DNA of 64,000 nt from Pedobacter borealis DSM 19626 (GCF_000708285.2 NZ_JAUG01000015.1:1-64000); one strand, 5' to 3'; positions 33,602-44,023 are shown, counted from the first letter of the stretch. Program-made: numbers and translations. Notes: a model not told the origin generated them from the sequence alone.

Positions 33602-34133
33602 GTTATTTTCTATTGATTTGATGATGATAAAGTTACAACGGAAGAGCCACGCGCATGAGGGGCAATCATGACAATATAAAGGCGTTTTTATGACCATTTG
33701 CATTGGCCGTAAGATGGTTACCGGAGTGTCTTCCATATTATATCTTCCATTTTACTGCCTACACGATCATTATTCGGGTGTTATAACTTATATGGCCTTA
33801 TATTTCTTATATGGTTAGCTTAGTTGTTTAACTGAAAACCAATTGAAAATAGTAAAGGATTTGGAAATGAATGGTTCTGTGCTTTTCGGGCAACGCAGCC
33901 CCGCCTTTCGCTACAATCTTTTTGTTACTGTTATCCTGAGTCTATCTGAGGGGGCAACAAAAAGGATTTCCGCTACTGTCGGGTTTAGTGAGGAGGGCTT
34001 GTAGCTTTTGGCTAGGTTGAATAGCGATTGCATTAGCTTATGTGTTCCTTAAATTTCTTATATGGTTAATTCTTGAGCCGATTGCTTAAAAACCTACCAA
34101 ATTCCTAATCTTGTGGCAACTAAATTAATAAGC
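33602..34133. other. Gene-free stretch
   Basis: 532 bp without a gene. 33875-34010 includes an inverted patch ('ctttttgtt...aacaaaaag') of the dispersed-repeat type. Nothing else is recognised. Confidence 0.45.
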
Positions 34134-34787
34134 ATGCTCATAGATTTGATACCAGTAATTGAAATCGGATATAACAATCAGGAGCTAGCTGCACCAGACA
34201 AATTTCCTTATTGGGAGCATCCTGAAATTTGGAACGCTTATCACCAAGAATGCTTTCGAAAAGCGGGTTTTAAAGATAAACTGACGCCTTATTTAAAAGG
34301 TTTTCCATTCTATAAACTCTCAGAAATTACTGATAACAACTTAACCAAACTCATCATTGACCATACGCAAGAAATGAGAGATGGAAAATATGAAAGACAA
34401 CAGGCTGCAACATTTTTTGGCGGTTATGTTTTGAATATTGATGGGCAAGACAAATATTTTCCTCAATGTTGCGGAGGGATAAATGATATCATGTATTGGG
34501 ACAGACTTTCAATGCTACGAAATACTTATTACGAAGGACACCCTGCCCCACAGATCAAATTTGATGGCGACAATATCGTATTTGATTTTTCGGTTGACGA
34601 ATTTGATGAACCCTTTCAACCTATACCACAAGAAATTACGCTGTCAATTGATCGACATGAACTCAAAAAAGCAATTGAAAAAGTTAAAACACCACTTCAA
34701 TATTTTGAAAAACGTCTTGATAAAATAAATGATATCGAAAAACTAAACATTGAAAACATTGGCGGACTTTTAATTTGGAACGATTAA
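34134..34787 (+). CDS. Hypothetical soluble protein
   Basis: A 217-residue protein that starts at MLIDLIPVIEIGYNNQELA (ATG 34134; a GTG at 34113 is an alternative). It has aromatic-rich blocks YWEHPEIWNAYHQECF, FPFYKLSEIT and YFPQCCGGINDIMYW, the last with two adjacent Cys. The composition resembles small cytosolic immunity-type proteins, but no toxin gene is next to it and I cannot name a family. It is flanked on both sides by repeat-rich gaps. Confidence 0.6.
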   Translation: MLIDLIPVIEIGYNNQELAAPDKFPYWEHPEIWNAYHQECFRKAGFKDKLTPYLKGFPFYKLSEITDNNLTKLIIDHTQEMRDGKYERQQAATFFGGYVLNIDGQDKYFPQCCGGINDIMYWDRLSMLRNTYYEGHPAPQIKFDGDNIVFDFSVDEFDEPFQPIPQEITLSIDRHELKKAIEKVKTPLQYFEKRLDKINDIEKLNIENIGGLLIWND

Positions 34788-35417
34788 AACTACGAAATAA
34801 GATATTACTAGATAAGTACCCTGCAGATCACACTGATATTCGCTGATTTTTCTTTGTAAATTGTCAGACTGAGCATAGTCGAAGACCACCCTGCTTTGCA
34901 TCCTCTGTGCTTTCTCTTCGTGTACGTTGTGGTTAAAAAAGCCAGCAATACACAGAAAGCACGGAAACATTAAGATTAGCTTCACTGAACACTACGTGAT
35001 TCTCACCTACCCAGGAATAACGTTCGCATTAGTTTCTGCGCCCATCACCTTAAATCTGCGGGAGAAAATTACCGACAAGTTCCCCGCAGATCACACAGAT
35101 ATTCGCAGATTTTTCTTTATAAATTATCAGTATGAGCGTAGTCTAAAGTCTCCCAACTTAGCGTCCTCTGTGTCTTCTCTTCGTGTGCTTTGTGGTTAAA
35201 AAAGCCAGCAATACACAAGCATTAAGATAAGCTGCGACGAATCGTCATCTCGACCGTAGTGGAGAGATCTTTGAACTATGTTAAAAGATTTCTCCGTTTC
35301 GCTGCGCTTCAGTCGAAATGACGCCCGATTTTTGTATGTCAATGGTAGCCTAATCGAAGACCGCCCAACTTTGCGCGCTCTGCGCCTTCTCTCTGTGATC
35401 TTTACGGTTAAAACACG
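34788..35417. repeat. Tandem copies of a ~165-bp dispersed repeat
   Basis: 34816-34982 and 35079-35235 are two direct copies of one unit: 'cagatcacac..gatattcgc..gatttttcttt', a 'gagc/gtagtcnaag' patch, 'tcctctgtg', 'ttctcttcgtgt', 'ttgtggttaaaaaagcc' and 'agcaatacaca'. 35244-35323 is a REP-like pair 'cgtcatctcgaccgtagtgg ... tcgaaatgacg'. No gene is seen. Confidence 0.7.
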
Positions 35418-35780
35418 TTACTCGGTTAATTCCTGTCTAATCCCTTCAGTAAGCTTTTTTACTTTCATGTAGCCGGCTAAAGAGCTGTTCCGTTTATCAA
35501 AGTCGATCACTAACCAGCCTTTTTTGGCTTTAAGGTTAAACTTATCGCTACCGTTTAAATTTATAAACAGGTCGATATTCTGATCTAATGGAAGTTCATT
35601 ATTCAAGGCACTGTCCAGGAATTTTTCCAGTTTGCCCGTTTTATTTTCGGCATACTTTGCTTCAAATTTGAAATCGCTATTGGTATCTGTAGCACTTATT
35701 GATAAATAACCGTCACTATTATGGCATCCGTAACCTAAAGTGATAAATAAAATCGCGATACTGTATATTATATTTTTCAT
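35418..35780 (-). CDS. Small lipoprotein
   Basis: A 120-residue lipoprotein with signal MKNIIYSIAILFITLGYGCH (Cys19). The mature domain (FKFEAKYAENKTGKLEKFLD ... NLKAKKGWLVIDFDKRNS) is compact alpha/beta and carries no known motif. It lies 103 bp downstream of the outer-membrane barrel gene on the same strand and may be the last gene of the PadR-PspC-barrel set. Confidence 0.7.
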   Translation of the reverse strand: MKNIIYSIAILFITLGYGCHNSDGYLSISATDTNSDFKFEAKYAENKTGKLEKFLDSALNNELPLDQNIDLFINLNGSDKFNLKAKKGWLVIDFDKRNSSLAGYMKVKKLTEGIRQELTE

Positions 35781-35883
35781 TTTTTTTGGTTAATTGTTTG
35801 AAATGGTTAACTGGTTAACTGTATAAATTGGTTAATTGGGGATTTACTACCCAGACTTCCGACTTTAGACTGAGGACTAAAAA

Positions 35884-38337
35884 CTACCCCCCAGCCCTGT
35901 TCTTAATATCATCCGCCGCTGTTTTCCGGTCCTGGTTTGATTTTAGATTTTGGTTACCAAAACTATAACTGATATTGAAAGACACCCTTCTACTGATGTA
36001 ATTATTCTGCACCCTTAAATTCACATTTTGATAATCGAGCGTTCCTTTCCAGTAGTTGGTTTGAAAAATATCATCAACATTTAACTTAAGTTTTAAAGCT
36101 TTGTTCAGGAAACTTTTCTGCACACCTATATTTAAAGCATACTGATAAATAGTGGTCCGTTCTAAACCCCTAACTTTTGGTGAGTTTAACCAGAAATTGG
36201 TTTCTAATGCCCAGTTATCGCCTAAAATAATCGAATTTACAGTATTAAAATTGTAGAATACTTTACTTAAAACAAAGGGGGCACCTTCTAAATTATCATC
36301 GTTAAATTTATTATAAGAAACCCTAAAATTGTTTTGCAAATTCCACCATTTGGCAATGGTTACCGGAACAGATAAGCCGGCCGAGTAGTATTCCCCGCTG
36401 CCAATATTCCCTTGGCCTACAGTAACTATTCTGGTGCTATCGTTTTGTGCGGTTTTACTATCTAAAATTAAATCTTTTGTTTTAGCATAACTCAATGAAA
36501 AAAATAATCCGCTTTTATAATTATAACTCACCTCAAAATTATTGGTAAACTGGGGTTTTAAGTATGGGTTTCCCTGTGCTATGGTATAAGGATCCATGTA
36601 AAAATTAAATGGATTTAACTGCTGGTAATTTGGCCGGTCTATCCGTCGGCCATAGGTGTAACGTAGATTACTACTCTCAGAAATTTTCTGGTTAACAAAA
36701 ACCGTTGGAAATAATGATAAATAATGTTGTTTTACCGATGTATTATTGGTTACAGATGTTCCGGTAGATTGGGTAAACTCTGCCCGTAAACCAGCCTGAA
36801 CTTGCCACTTGCCCAGATCTTTTGATAAATTTGCATAAGCTGCATTTACGTTTTCTTTGTAAATAAAATTATTGCTTTGTCCTACAACATTTTGCCATTT
36901 ATTATTTACCAAAGCCAACGATAAAAAATCATTATTGGTTTTAACATAAGCACTTTTTAAACCGGTTTCCAATTTTGTAGTTTTTGATAGCGGCCAGGTA
37001 AAATCTGTTTTTGCAGCATAAATATCAATGGCTGTTTTACTATCGTTTTTAATGATTGTATTGTTGTAAACAGTCCCTTTTTCATCGTAAAAGTTAGTGT
37101 TAAAATTTTCCAGACCCGAGTAGTCAAAGCCAGAATAATCGGCATCAAAATTTAAACTTGCACCCTCTTTTTTAAAATCATGCCTGATATTAAAATTTGC
37201 ACTATAGTTTTTGTTTGGGGTATTCGCATCAGAATATTGGATTAACGAATTATTGCCCGCAACTCCATCCTTAATCTCGTTTATAAAGGTTTGAGAGAAA
37301 TTATCCAATTTACGTGTATTCGTACTGCCATCAAGCATAATACCGATGGTTGTTTTTTCACCTGCGTAATAATCTGCACCTAGTTTTGCGGCTAACCGCG
37401 ATCCTGTATATATTTTTTGAAAATTCTGGTTAAACATACTCTGTAAACCATTGGCATTGGTGCTCCGCTCTAAAAATAAATTCGAAAAATTATTATTTTT
37501 TGAAGCATTTGCATTGGTAAAAAAATTCCACTTTTCTACACGGTGATTTAAATTGAAGTTAAGTTCCGATCCGTAAATATTGGTGGGTAAGTTAGCCCTT
37601 ATTGCATTGCGATAGGTTGACGAGACACTTCCGTTGGTACCAAATGCCTTGTTCTTTTTAAGTTTAATGTTGATGATGCCCGCATTGCCGGCAGCATCAT
37701 ATTTAGCCGATGGGTTAGTAATAATTTCGATGGTAGCAATCTGGCTGCTACTTAAGCCATTTAAATAAACCGTTAAATCGGCACTCGATAAAAAGTTGTT
37801 CTTCCCATCAATCATCACCATTACACCCGATTTATTGTTCAATAAAATCTGATCATTTTGCCTGTCTAACTGTACGCCCGGCGCTTTCTCTAAAATTTCG
37901 AGCGCCGTACCACCTGTTGCAATAATGCTGTTCTCTACATTCAGTACCATTTTATCGATCTGATGTTCAATAAAAGGTTTCTTGCCCTGAATGCTCACTT
38001 CTTTTAATTGTTTGCTTAAACTTTCAATCGTGATAGCAGGTAATTTCATGTCTTCGTTAAGCGAAAAACGGTTAGTTTTTTTACTTTTAAAACCCACTAT
38101 AGAAATCGACAATACATACTCGCCGCTTTTCAACTGATCAATTGTAAACGCTCCTTCGATATTGGTCGATACGCTTTTAACCACGGTGGTATCAGGATAA
38201 TTCAGCACCCTAACAATCGCAAACGATACCGGAACAGTCTTTTCATCAACAATTTCCCCTGTAAGTTTATTTAATTTTTGGGCAAAAGAAGCCCCACATG
38301 CCATAAAGCATGCAACTAGGATAAATAATGTTTTCAT
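35884..38337 (-). CDS. Outer membrane beta-barrel, TonB-receptor-related
   Basis: An 817-residue outer-membrane protein: signal MKTLFILVACFMACGASFAQ, a carboxypeptidase-regulatory-like domain (about 25-105: LTGEIVDEKTVPVSFAIVRV), a plug-like region (about 125-225: TGGTALEILEKAPGVQLDRQ, IEIITNPSAKYDAAGNAGII) and an outer-membrane barrel of the OMP_b-brl_3 type to the end. The PSAKYDAxGxAGIINI block is typical of this family, often found beside PadR/PspC-type or two-component regulators. The substrate is unknown and transport is not certain. It follows the PspC gene by 43 bp, so it is probably in the same operon. Confidence 0.9.
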   Translation of the reverse strand: MKTLFILVACFMACGASFAQKLNKLTGEIVDEKTVPVSFAIVRVLNYPDTTVVKSVSTNIEGAFTIDQLKSGEYVLSISIVGFKSKKTNRFSLNEDMKLPAITIESLSKQLKEVSIQGKKPFIEHQIDKMVLNVENSIIATGGTALEILEKAPGVQLDRQNDQILLNNKSGVMVMIDGKNNFLSSADLTVYLNGLSSSQIATIEIITNPSAKYDAAGNAGIINIKLKKNKAFGTNGSVSSTYRNAIRANLPTNIYGSELNFNLNHRVEKWNFFTNANASKNNNFSNLFLERSTNANGLQSMFNQNFQKIYTGSRLAAKLGADYYAGEKTTIGIMLDGSTNTRKLDNFSQTFINEIKDGVAGNNSLIQYSDANTPNKNYSANFNIRHDFKKEGASLNFDADYSGFDYSGLENFNTNFYDEKGTVYNNTIIKNDSKTAIDIYAAKTDFTWPLSKTTKLETGLKSAYVKTNNDFLSLALVNNKWQNVVGQSNNFIYKENVNAAYANLSKDLGKWQVQAGLRAEFTQSTGTSVTNNTSVKQHYLSLFPTVFVNQKISESSNLRYTYGRRIDRPNYQQLNPFNFYMDPYTIAQGNPYLKPQFTNNFEVSYNYKSGLFFSLSYAKTKDLILDSKTAQNDSTRIVTVGQGNIGSGEYYSAGLSVPVTIAKWWNLQNNFRVSYNKFNDDNLEGAPFVLSKVFYNFNTVNSIILGDNWALETNFWLNSPKVRGLERTTIYQYALNIGVQKSFLNKALKLKLNVDDIFQTNYWKGTLDYQNVNLRVQNNYISRRVSFNISYSFGNQNLKSNQDRKTAADDIKNRAGG

Positions 38338-38380
38338 GGCTTTTTTTCTTATAGGTATGATCTCAAAATGACGGAACTTA

Positions 38381-40108
38381 TTATTCAGGCGCTATACCCA
38401 ACTCTTCCTTAACTTCCTTAATCCGGTTTGATACAGAGTCCTGATAAATGGTATCAGTAAGGTTATGTTTCTGCTGCAATTCTAAATCAAGTAATTCTTC
38501 TTTCAGTTTTTTCTTATTTAGCGCCTCTTCTTTTAATTGCGCAACACATTTTAATCCATCTTCTGTCATGATCCAAACACTGTAATCACCACCTTTTACC
38601 GTTTCACAATCGCCATAATAATTGGTATATCGGTAAACACCTTCCTTAATATTTACAATTGTACCTACCGGAACCTCTAGAGTTAACCTTACTTCCTGGT
38701 TTCGCCAAATGCTTCCTTTCCTCAACTGAAACCTTGGACTAAAAACCAAAGCCGAATCTTTCGATGCGTAAGTGTAGCTAATGTTCTGCGCATTTTGCAA
38801 GGCACTTTGAAAGGTTTTACCCTGTGATTCGTATTTATGTATTAAACGCGTAACACCGGTTTCGCTTTTGTTGATGTCGATATGAATGCGGTTAGGCGAA
38901 ATAAATGGTCCATCTTCCAGGTCATCAACCACAATCTGGTTTTTCTGGTTCGCATCGATATGATAAGCTATACTATCCTCTTTGGTGAAATACTTACTTT
39001 TATCTATATCTAAGGTGTAAGTAGCAAAAGACTTCAGATCAACAGTTTGTGTTAACTCCGCATGTTGCTTAAATTCTGATGATATTTTAGCTGCCTGATA
39101 ACCTGTAATGGCTACACCGGCCAACCAGATAATTAACAGGGCAAAAGAAAGTGTTTTGTTAATGGCTTGTTTATTAAAAGCTACCCTGATCGAGAATAAC
39201 ACTAAGGCTAAAATCGGCACAAAAAGCACTACAAATGCACCAAACAAAATGATTCCCCTATTGCTTTCATTAATAATAGAAAAAGGGAAATATTCGTAAA
39301 TACTGGCATCCCAAAATCCCTGAAAAGCGGCCGTACCAATAATTAACGCAATTAAAAAGAGTACGCCAAACACAACGATAAAACCCGCAATGATCTTAAA
39401 AATCACCTTTCCAGTGCCCGAAATAAAGCGGCCAAGCCATTCGAAAAACTCTCCGATAAAATTCCCTAAACGGGCAAATATCGGCTGAGCATGTTTATTT
39501 ACTTCGCCCAAACGTTCCTTAACGGCCTGTAGCTCTTCATCTAAGTTCTTTTGGAAACCCTGAAGATTTGCAGGTTCGCCTTTCATTTCCATCCTTTCGA
39601 TGCGCGATTTGGCTTTTGGCATGATGATCCAGAGTATGGCATACACCAGCAATCCAAATCCACCTGCAAAGCTGATCAGTAATGTAGCCAACCTAATCCA
39701 CTTAGGATCAGCGTTTACATAGTGTGCAATACCTGCACAAACACCCGCTACCACGCGGTCGTCCATATCGCGGTACAGTTTTTTCTCCGTGTATTGGTAT
39801 TGATAGTTGTTATTGATTACAGGCGCTTCTTCACCTTCCTCTACCGTGTCAAAATCCTGCACCTTGCCCATTTGCGCAATCACCGAATTTACGTTGGCCG
39901 AATCTACCACTTGTTTTTTCTGCTCTTCCAATTGCTCGGTTAACAGTTCGGCAATCCGGTTTTCGATATCCGTTACAATTTCAAGGTCATCTGCATGGTT
40001 GGCAAAATATTGTTTTACTTCGTTCAGGTAGGCCTTTAAGAGTTCGTAAGCACTTTCTTCAATATGAATAATCGTGTTCCCTATATTTATGATGATGGTC
40101 TTTTCCAT
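38381..40108 (-). CDS. PspC-domain membrane protein
   Basis: A 575-residue membrane protein. The first ~100 residues (KTIIINIGNTIIHIEESAYE ... LTEQLEEQKKQ) form the cytoplasmic N-terminal domain usual in Bacteroidetes PspC proteins. A PspC domain follows (about 110-165: LYRDMDDRVVAGVCAGIAHY, LATLLISFAGGFGLLVYAIL), then four more membrane helices (about 230-345) and a periplasmic beta-rich domain. PspC proteins sense envelope stress. The gene lies 14 bp downstream of a PadR regulator, an arrangement that recurs across Bacteroidetes, so its expression is probably set by PadR. Confidence 0.88.
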   Translation of the reverse strand: MEKTIIINIGNTIIHIEESAYELLKAYLNEVKQYFANHADDLEIVTDIENRIAELLTEQLEEQKKQVVDSANVNSVIAQMGKVQDFDTVEEGEEAPVINNNYQYQYTEKKLYRDMDDRVVAGVCAGIAHYVNADPKWIRLATLLISFAGGFGLLVYAILWIIMPKAKSRIERMEMKGEPANLQGFQKNLDEELQAVKERLGEVNKHAQPIFARLGNFIGEFFEWLGRFISGTGKVIFKIIAGFIVVFGVLFLIALIIGTAAFQGFWDASIYEYFPFSIINESNRGIILFGAFVVLFVPILALVLFSIRVAFNKQAINKTLSFALLIIWLAGVAITGYQAAKISSEFKQHAELTQTVDLKSFATYTLDIDKSKYFTKEDSIAYHIDANQKNQIVVDDLEDGPFISPNRIHIDINKSETGVTRLIHKYESQGKTFQSALQNAQNISYTYASKDSALVFSPRFQLRKGSIWRNQEVRLTLEVPVGTIVNIKEGVYRYTNYYGDCETVKGGDYSVWIMTEDGLKCVAQLKEEALNKKKLKEELLDLELQQKHNLTDTIYQDSVSNRIKEVKEELGIAPE

Positions 40109-40122
40109 TTCCTTTTTAATAT

Positions 40123-40458
40123 TTATGAATTGGCTCCTTTTTGTGAAATACCTACAGCATAAGCCAGCTCCTGCCAGGTTTGATCTAATTGTGATAAAAT
40201 ACCCCGACCATCTTCGGTTAAGGTATAATATTTACGCGGTGGACCCGAGGTAGATTCTACCCAGTTGTAGCTTAACAAACCATTGTTTTTAAGCCTCGTT
40301 AATAATGGATATAATGTTCCCTCAACCACCAATAGCTTTGCCGTCCTTAATTCGGCAATAATATCCGAAGCATATATTTCGCCCCGTGAGATGATTGATA
40401 AAACACAGTACTCCAGAATTCCCTTCCGCATTTGTGTTTGCGTATTTTCTGCTATCAT
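40123..40458 (-). CDS. PadR-family transcriptional regulator
   Basis: A 111-residue winged-helix repressor of the PadR family: QMRKGILEYCVLSIISRGEI, YASDIIAELRTAKLLVVEGT, LYPLLTRLKNNGLLSYNWVE and GPPRKYYTLTEDGRGIL are the standard blocks. It lacks the long C-terminal helix of larger PadR proteins (subfamily 2 size). It is the first gene of the PadR-PspC-barrel operon. The region before it contains the short palindrome-like 'agatatatgttttatatact', a possible autoregulatory site. Confidence 0.92.
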   Translation of the reverse strand: MIAENTQTQMRKGILEYCVLSIISRGEIYASDIIAELRTAKLLVVEGTLYPLLTRLKNNGLLSYNWVESTSGPPRKYYTLTEDGRGILSQLDQTWQELAYAVGISQKGANS

Positions 40459-41355
40459 ATAACAAAGATATATGTTTTATATACTACCATGCAATACATA
40501 GTACTAAAATAAATTAAAGTAAATACATAAATAACTCATTATCAGTTAATTAATTTTTAATAAAAATTTTATGTTTAAGGTTTAAGTGAATAAAAATTAA
40601 GTATTTATAGCTTTTTTTTAGTAAAGCAGGGTCCTGTAATCCTTAGGTTTCGACAGTCCTGCTATCACCTATAGTCCCGATTTAGATACCCTTTAAATAT
40701 AAAATATTCGATAAAATCGGGAGCTATTTGGTTCTATCAGGTTTGGGTAACAAGGGTCTGCCATTCTTTGGAAGAAAAATTAAATACCAATTAAAGATTA
40801 AGGGAATATCTTAATTAATTATGCTTTTCCATCCAGCTAGGCCAAAGTATTGCATCACCGTTCTACGCTAATCCGGCCTAACAAATTTTTCGGTTAGCAC
40901 TGAAAAAGCCTTATCACTCCCTTTAAAAGAAAACGGCGAAGCCCTCATGAATGCAGCTGAAAACTATAATACAAAATGAATAAATTTTCAGCCGGCAGTT
41001 TTTGTTTTTTCATGGGCTTTTATGTTTTCAACGGCATTCAAGCTAGCTGCGCTGGTCTTTTTGCTGCCAAAAAGAAAGAAGCCCATCCGGCCAGGACAAG
41101 AAAAATTAATTGGTATAAGTGTTTTTTTAAATCGAATTCAGTAATTCCGCCTACTGCAGTCCTGCTATTGCCCATAGCCCCGATTTAAATAGATCTTAAA
41201 TAGAAAACATTTGCTTAAATCGGGGGCTATTTGGCACATGCCTTCCGCTAAACTTACGAAGTTCTTCCTGCCCGCTACCCTTTGTAAACTTCATAAGTTA
41301 TCGCGGCGCACTTAATACTATAGATTTAATATATTTTAATAATTTTGCAACGTCT
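40459..41355. repeat. Long gap with two copies of a 'cccgattta' repeat
   Basis: About 900 bp. 40630-40740 and 41150-41235 are copies of one unit: 'cagtcctgctat..ccc.tag.cccgattta' and, inverted, 'aaatcgggngctatttgg', a hairpin with arms cccgattta / taaatcggg. An open frame at 40976-41188 overlaps the second copy and is not credible. The region looks like decayed intergenic DNA. Confidence 0.6.
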
Positions 41356-42039
41356 TAACTTATTTTCATAAAAAAATCTATTGCCAGCATTGTTGCTGAG
41401 GCAAACGAAAGCGGCGAAGGAACGCTCAAAAGAACCTTAGACCCAATCAACCTTATTTTAATTGGGGTAGGCTTAACGCTTGGTGCAGGTTTATTTTCGA
41501 TTACAGGTTTGGCAGCAGCCAATCACTCCGGTCCGGCGGTTACCCTATCTTTTGTAATTGCAGCTTTGGGCTGTGGTTTTGCGGCCTTGTGTTATGCAGA
41601 ATTTGCATCAATGATTCCTGTTGCGGGCAAGGATGGCTTATTGCCAAAGATGTTTTCTGATGTACATGCAAAATTTAAAACACCATATAAATCGAACATT
41701 ATACTTTGTGTATTTATTGGACTTTTTGCTGCATTTGTCCCCATGAATGTGGTAGGCGAAATGACAAGCATTGGTACCTTGTTGGCCTTTTTAATGGTTT
41801 GTGTTGGCATCTTGATCTTAAGAAAAACAAATCCTGAAGCTAAACGCCCGTTTAAAGTTCCTTTTGTGCCCTTAATCCCTATTTTGGGCATTTTAACCTG
41901 TATTGCCATGATGGTATTTTTACCTTGGGAAACCTGGGTTAGATTAGCGGTTTGGTTAATTATTGGTTTAGCCATTTACTTTTGGTACGGTAAAAAGAAT
42001 AGCAAATTAAAAGCACAGAAAGACAAAACAGAACGATAG
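41356..42039 (+). pseudogene. Amino acid permease (APC family) with internal deletion
   Basis: The frame encodes the N-terminal part of a CAT-type amino acid permease (SIASIVAEANESGEGTLKRT, DPINLILIGVGLTLGAGLFS, LSFVIAALGCGFAALCYAEF, ASMIPVAG) fused directly to the distal part (KDGLLPKMFSDVHAKFKTPY ... KNSKLKAQKDKTER). Relatives have roughly 250 residues of membrane helices between VAG and the xDGLLPK block, so these have been deleted in frame. No ATG is present at the expected start (it reads ATA AAA AAA). The remnant cannot form a full transporter. It is most likely a pseudogene. Confidence 0.85.
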
Positions 42040-42248
42040 GTAATAAACTCATTACTATACACATAGCATGATTAAGCTGTTTCATTTTCCAGACAGCTTA
42101 ATCAGCGGTTACCCAACTAATTGCACTGATAAATGTATAAATATCAGCGGAATAACAAAAAAGTATAAGTTATTAACAATTCAACATTTTTCTTGTTTTT
42201 TGGCTTGGGATTTGTCTTAAGAAAATTAACCTTATTAAACTCATTCCT

Positions 42249-42413
42249 ATGCTTGTTAAATTAGACACATCCGTTTTCAGGCTTTCCAGGCACAAAGCAG
42301 AAAGCGAAAAAAAAAGTATTACACCACTTACAAGAGCGCAATGGATTACTGCTGATAGAATCGTAATAGCAGCGATGTTTATTGCAACAATTGTTGGCGC
42401 AATCTTATTTTAA
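42249..42413 (+). CDS. Small membrane protein (54 aa)
   Basis: A 54-residue frame (MLVKLDTSVFRLSRHKAESE ... IATIVGAILF) with a charged N-terminal half and one C-terminal membrane helix (RIVIAAMFIATIVGAILF). It lies alone between the permease remnant and the oxidoreductase remnant. The clean start, stop and amphipathic layout make it plausible. Function unknown. Confidence 0.5.
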   Translation: MLVKLDTSVFRLSRHKAESEKKSITPLTRAQWITADRIVIAAMFIATIVGAILF

Positions 42414-42428
42414 ATTTCCGATGGTTGA

Positions 42429-43325
42429 TCAAAAATCTTCAGAAATCATTTCCTTGTTCATTGCCACTGCGGCCATTGTTCCTGCAGCTGTAATGATAGA
42501 TAGCGACCTGAACAAGGTTGCACAATCTCCTGCGGCATAAACGCCTTTGGCAGTGCTTTGCTGCTGTTCATCAACCTTTATTGTTTTTAAATCTGTTAAT
42601 TCAAAACCGAGCTGTTCGTTGAAGTTGTAATGTTGTTCAACATCCGATTTAAGGTAAATCGCCTTTAAGGCTATTTTTTCACCATTTTTAAAAACAACAT
42701 CTTCGAGATAACCATTATTGTGCAGTAGTTCAACAACTTCATCTTCTATAATACTAAATTGATTTGGATTTCAGTTTTTCAGTCTGCTCGGCGCTTAGCT
42801 GCGATTTACCATTGGTTAAAACCGTTAAATCTTTATTCCAATGGTTCAGGGTTTTGGCCATCTCAAATGCATGCCCGCCATTCATTAACAGGCCTATTTT
42901 TTCATTCTTCACCTCGTAACCATGGCAATAGGGACAATGTATAGCAGAAATTGCCCAGCATTCAGCCAAACCTTTAATATCAGGCAGCACATCTTTTAAA
43001 CCTGGGCCAACAATATTTTTCGTGCAGTAAAATTTTCGCCGTTTTCTATGCCAACATTAAAACCTCCATCTATTTGTATAGCCGAAATGGCTTTCCCTTC
43101 TAAAAATCTAACTGTTGGATATTCCAGTACTTCTGCTTTAGCAGCTTTAGAAATGTCTGCAGGCTTATGGCCATCATGCGTTAAAAAATTATGTGAATGC
43201 GGTGTCTGCCTGTTGCACAGTTTACCGGCATCAATTACCAAAACATTTCTGGTCGCCCTACCCAAAGTTAATGCGGCAGATAAGCCAGCGTAGCTTCCAC
43301 CAATTATAATTACATCAAAATCCAT
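42429..43325 (-). pseudogene. Thioredoxin-reductase-like FAD oxidoreductase with two frameshifts
   Basis: Three frames together make one NAD(P)/FAD-dependent oxidoreductase of about 298 residues: the first has the FAD motif DVIIIGGSYAGLSAALTLGR, the second HCPYCHGYEV (compare the redox Cys pair CPYC) and GHAFEMAKTLNHW, the third (in another frame) YAAGDCATLFRSLSIITAAG. A one-base loss near 43000 (ARKILLA then a stop; relatives continue TGLKDVLPDIKG, which follows here in the next frame) and a one-base gain near 42757 (KSKSI then a stop, restored as SIIEDEVVELL) break it. The shifts are -1 and +1, and the 240 nt between contain no other lesion. Either a young pseudogene or an assembly artefact. 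Confidence 0.85.
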
Positions 43326-43399
43326 ATCTAAATCTTTTAATGCAAAGATCAGAAACGAATTGTCAAACGCAACATAATTGCATTAAATGAATGTCATTT

Positions 43400-44023
43400 T
43401 TATTTTCTGAAGATTGTTGCTTTAATAAAGCGCCCATAATATAGCCGTTCCTCAACAATCAGATAATTGGCTTTGAAAAAGTAAGGATTCATATCGATAA
43501 GCTGATGCGCTTCTACTATACCCAGTAATTTAAAAAATCCGTACATCGATCTGATTAACAACCATTTCCACCAGTTTCCGTTGGTTTTATTTAACGAAAA
43601 GTCGACCTGGAACCACAATCCATCTTTCTTTAAATACCCATTTAACTGTACAAACACCTTTGCAGCGCGTTGTTCGGCAAAGTTATCAAACAGAAAAGGC
43701 GTTAAAATTACATCAAATAATACATCAGTTTTAAAATCCTCAATACCAATATTTACAAATTCAACGTGGTTGTTTTTATAGTTTCGTTTTTGAGAAAGCG
43801 CAATCATTTTAGCAGATATTTCTACATAAACGATCTTTAATCCTATATAAATTTTCGAGAGTTCTTCCAGGATCCACCCGGTTCCTCCACCAACAATTAA
43901 TATATGGCTATTCTCCTGAATATATGGAAGTTGATTGACCTGCGCATTAACCTGCGATTTAAAAAACACCAAACGGCTTAAAGCATCGTAATGACCAGCT
44001 ATTTTATCGTAGTTGTTATTCAT
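43400..44023 (-). CDS. Class I SAM-dependent methyltransferase
   Basis: A 207-residue methyltransferase. Motif I is HILIVGGGTGWILEEL (about 41-56), motif II VYVEISAKMIALS, and the later block DVILTPFLFDNFAEQRAAKV is typical of class I enzymes. A C-terminal helical tail (WKWLLIRSMYGFFKLLG) may touch membrane or a partner. The substrate is unknown. It lies between the UbiA-like gene (79 bp upstream) and the broken oxidoreductase on the same strand; the three could be an operon. Confidence 0.85.
   Translation of the reverse strand: MNNNYDKIAGHYDALSRLVFFKSQVNAQVNQLPYIQENSHILIVGGGTGWILEELSKIYIGLKIVYVEISAKMIALSQKRNYKNNHVEFVNIGIEDFKTDVLFDVILTPFLFDNFAEQRAAKVFVQLNGYLKKDGLWFQVDFSLNKTNGNWWKWLLIRSMYGFFKLLGIVEAHQLIDMNPYFFKANYLIVEERLYYGRFIKATIFRK

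Noticed and set aside
34816..35235. CRISPR-like pair of repeats
   Set aside because: Only two long (~165 bp) imperfect copies, with no short regular repeats and spacers and no cas genes in the window.
40976..41188. 70-residue open frame on the plus strand
   Set aside because: It runs into a dispersed repeat copy, has no domain or signal sequence and a biased composition. Probably chance.
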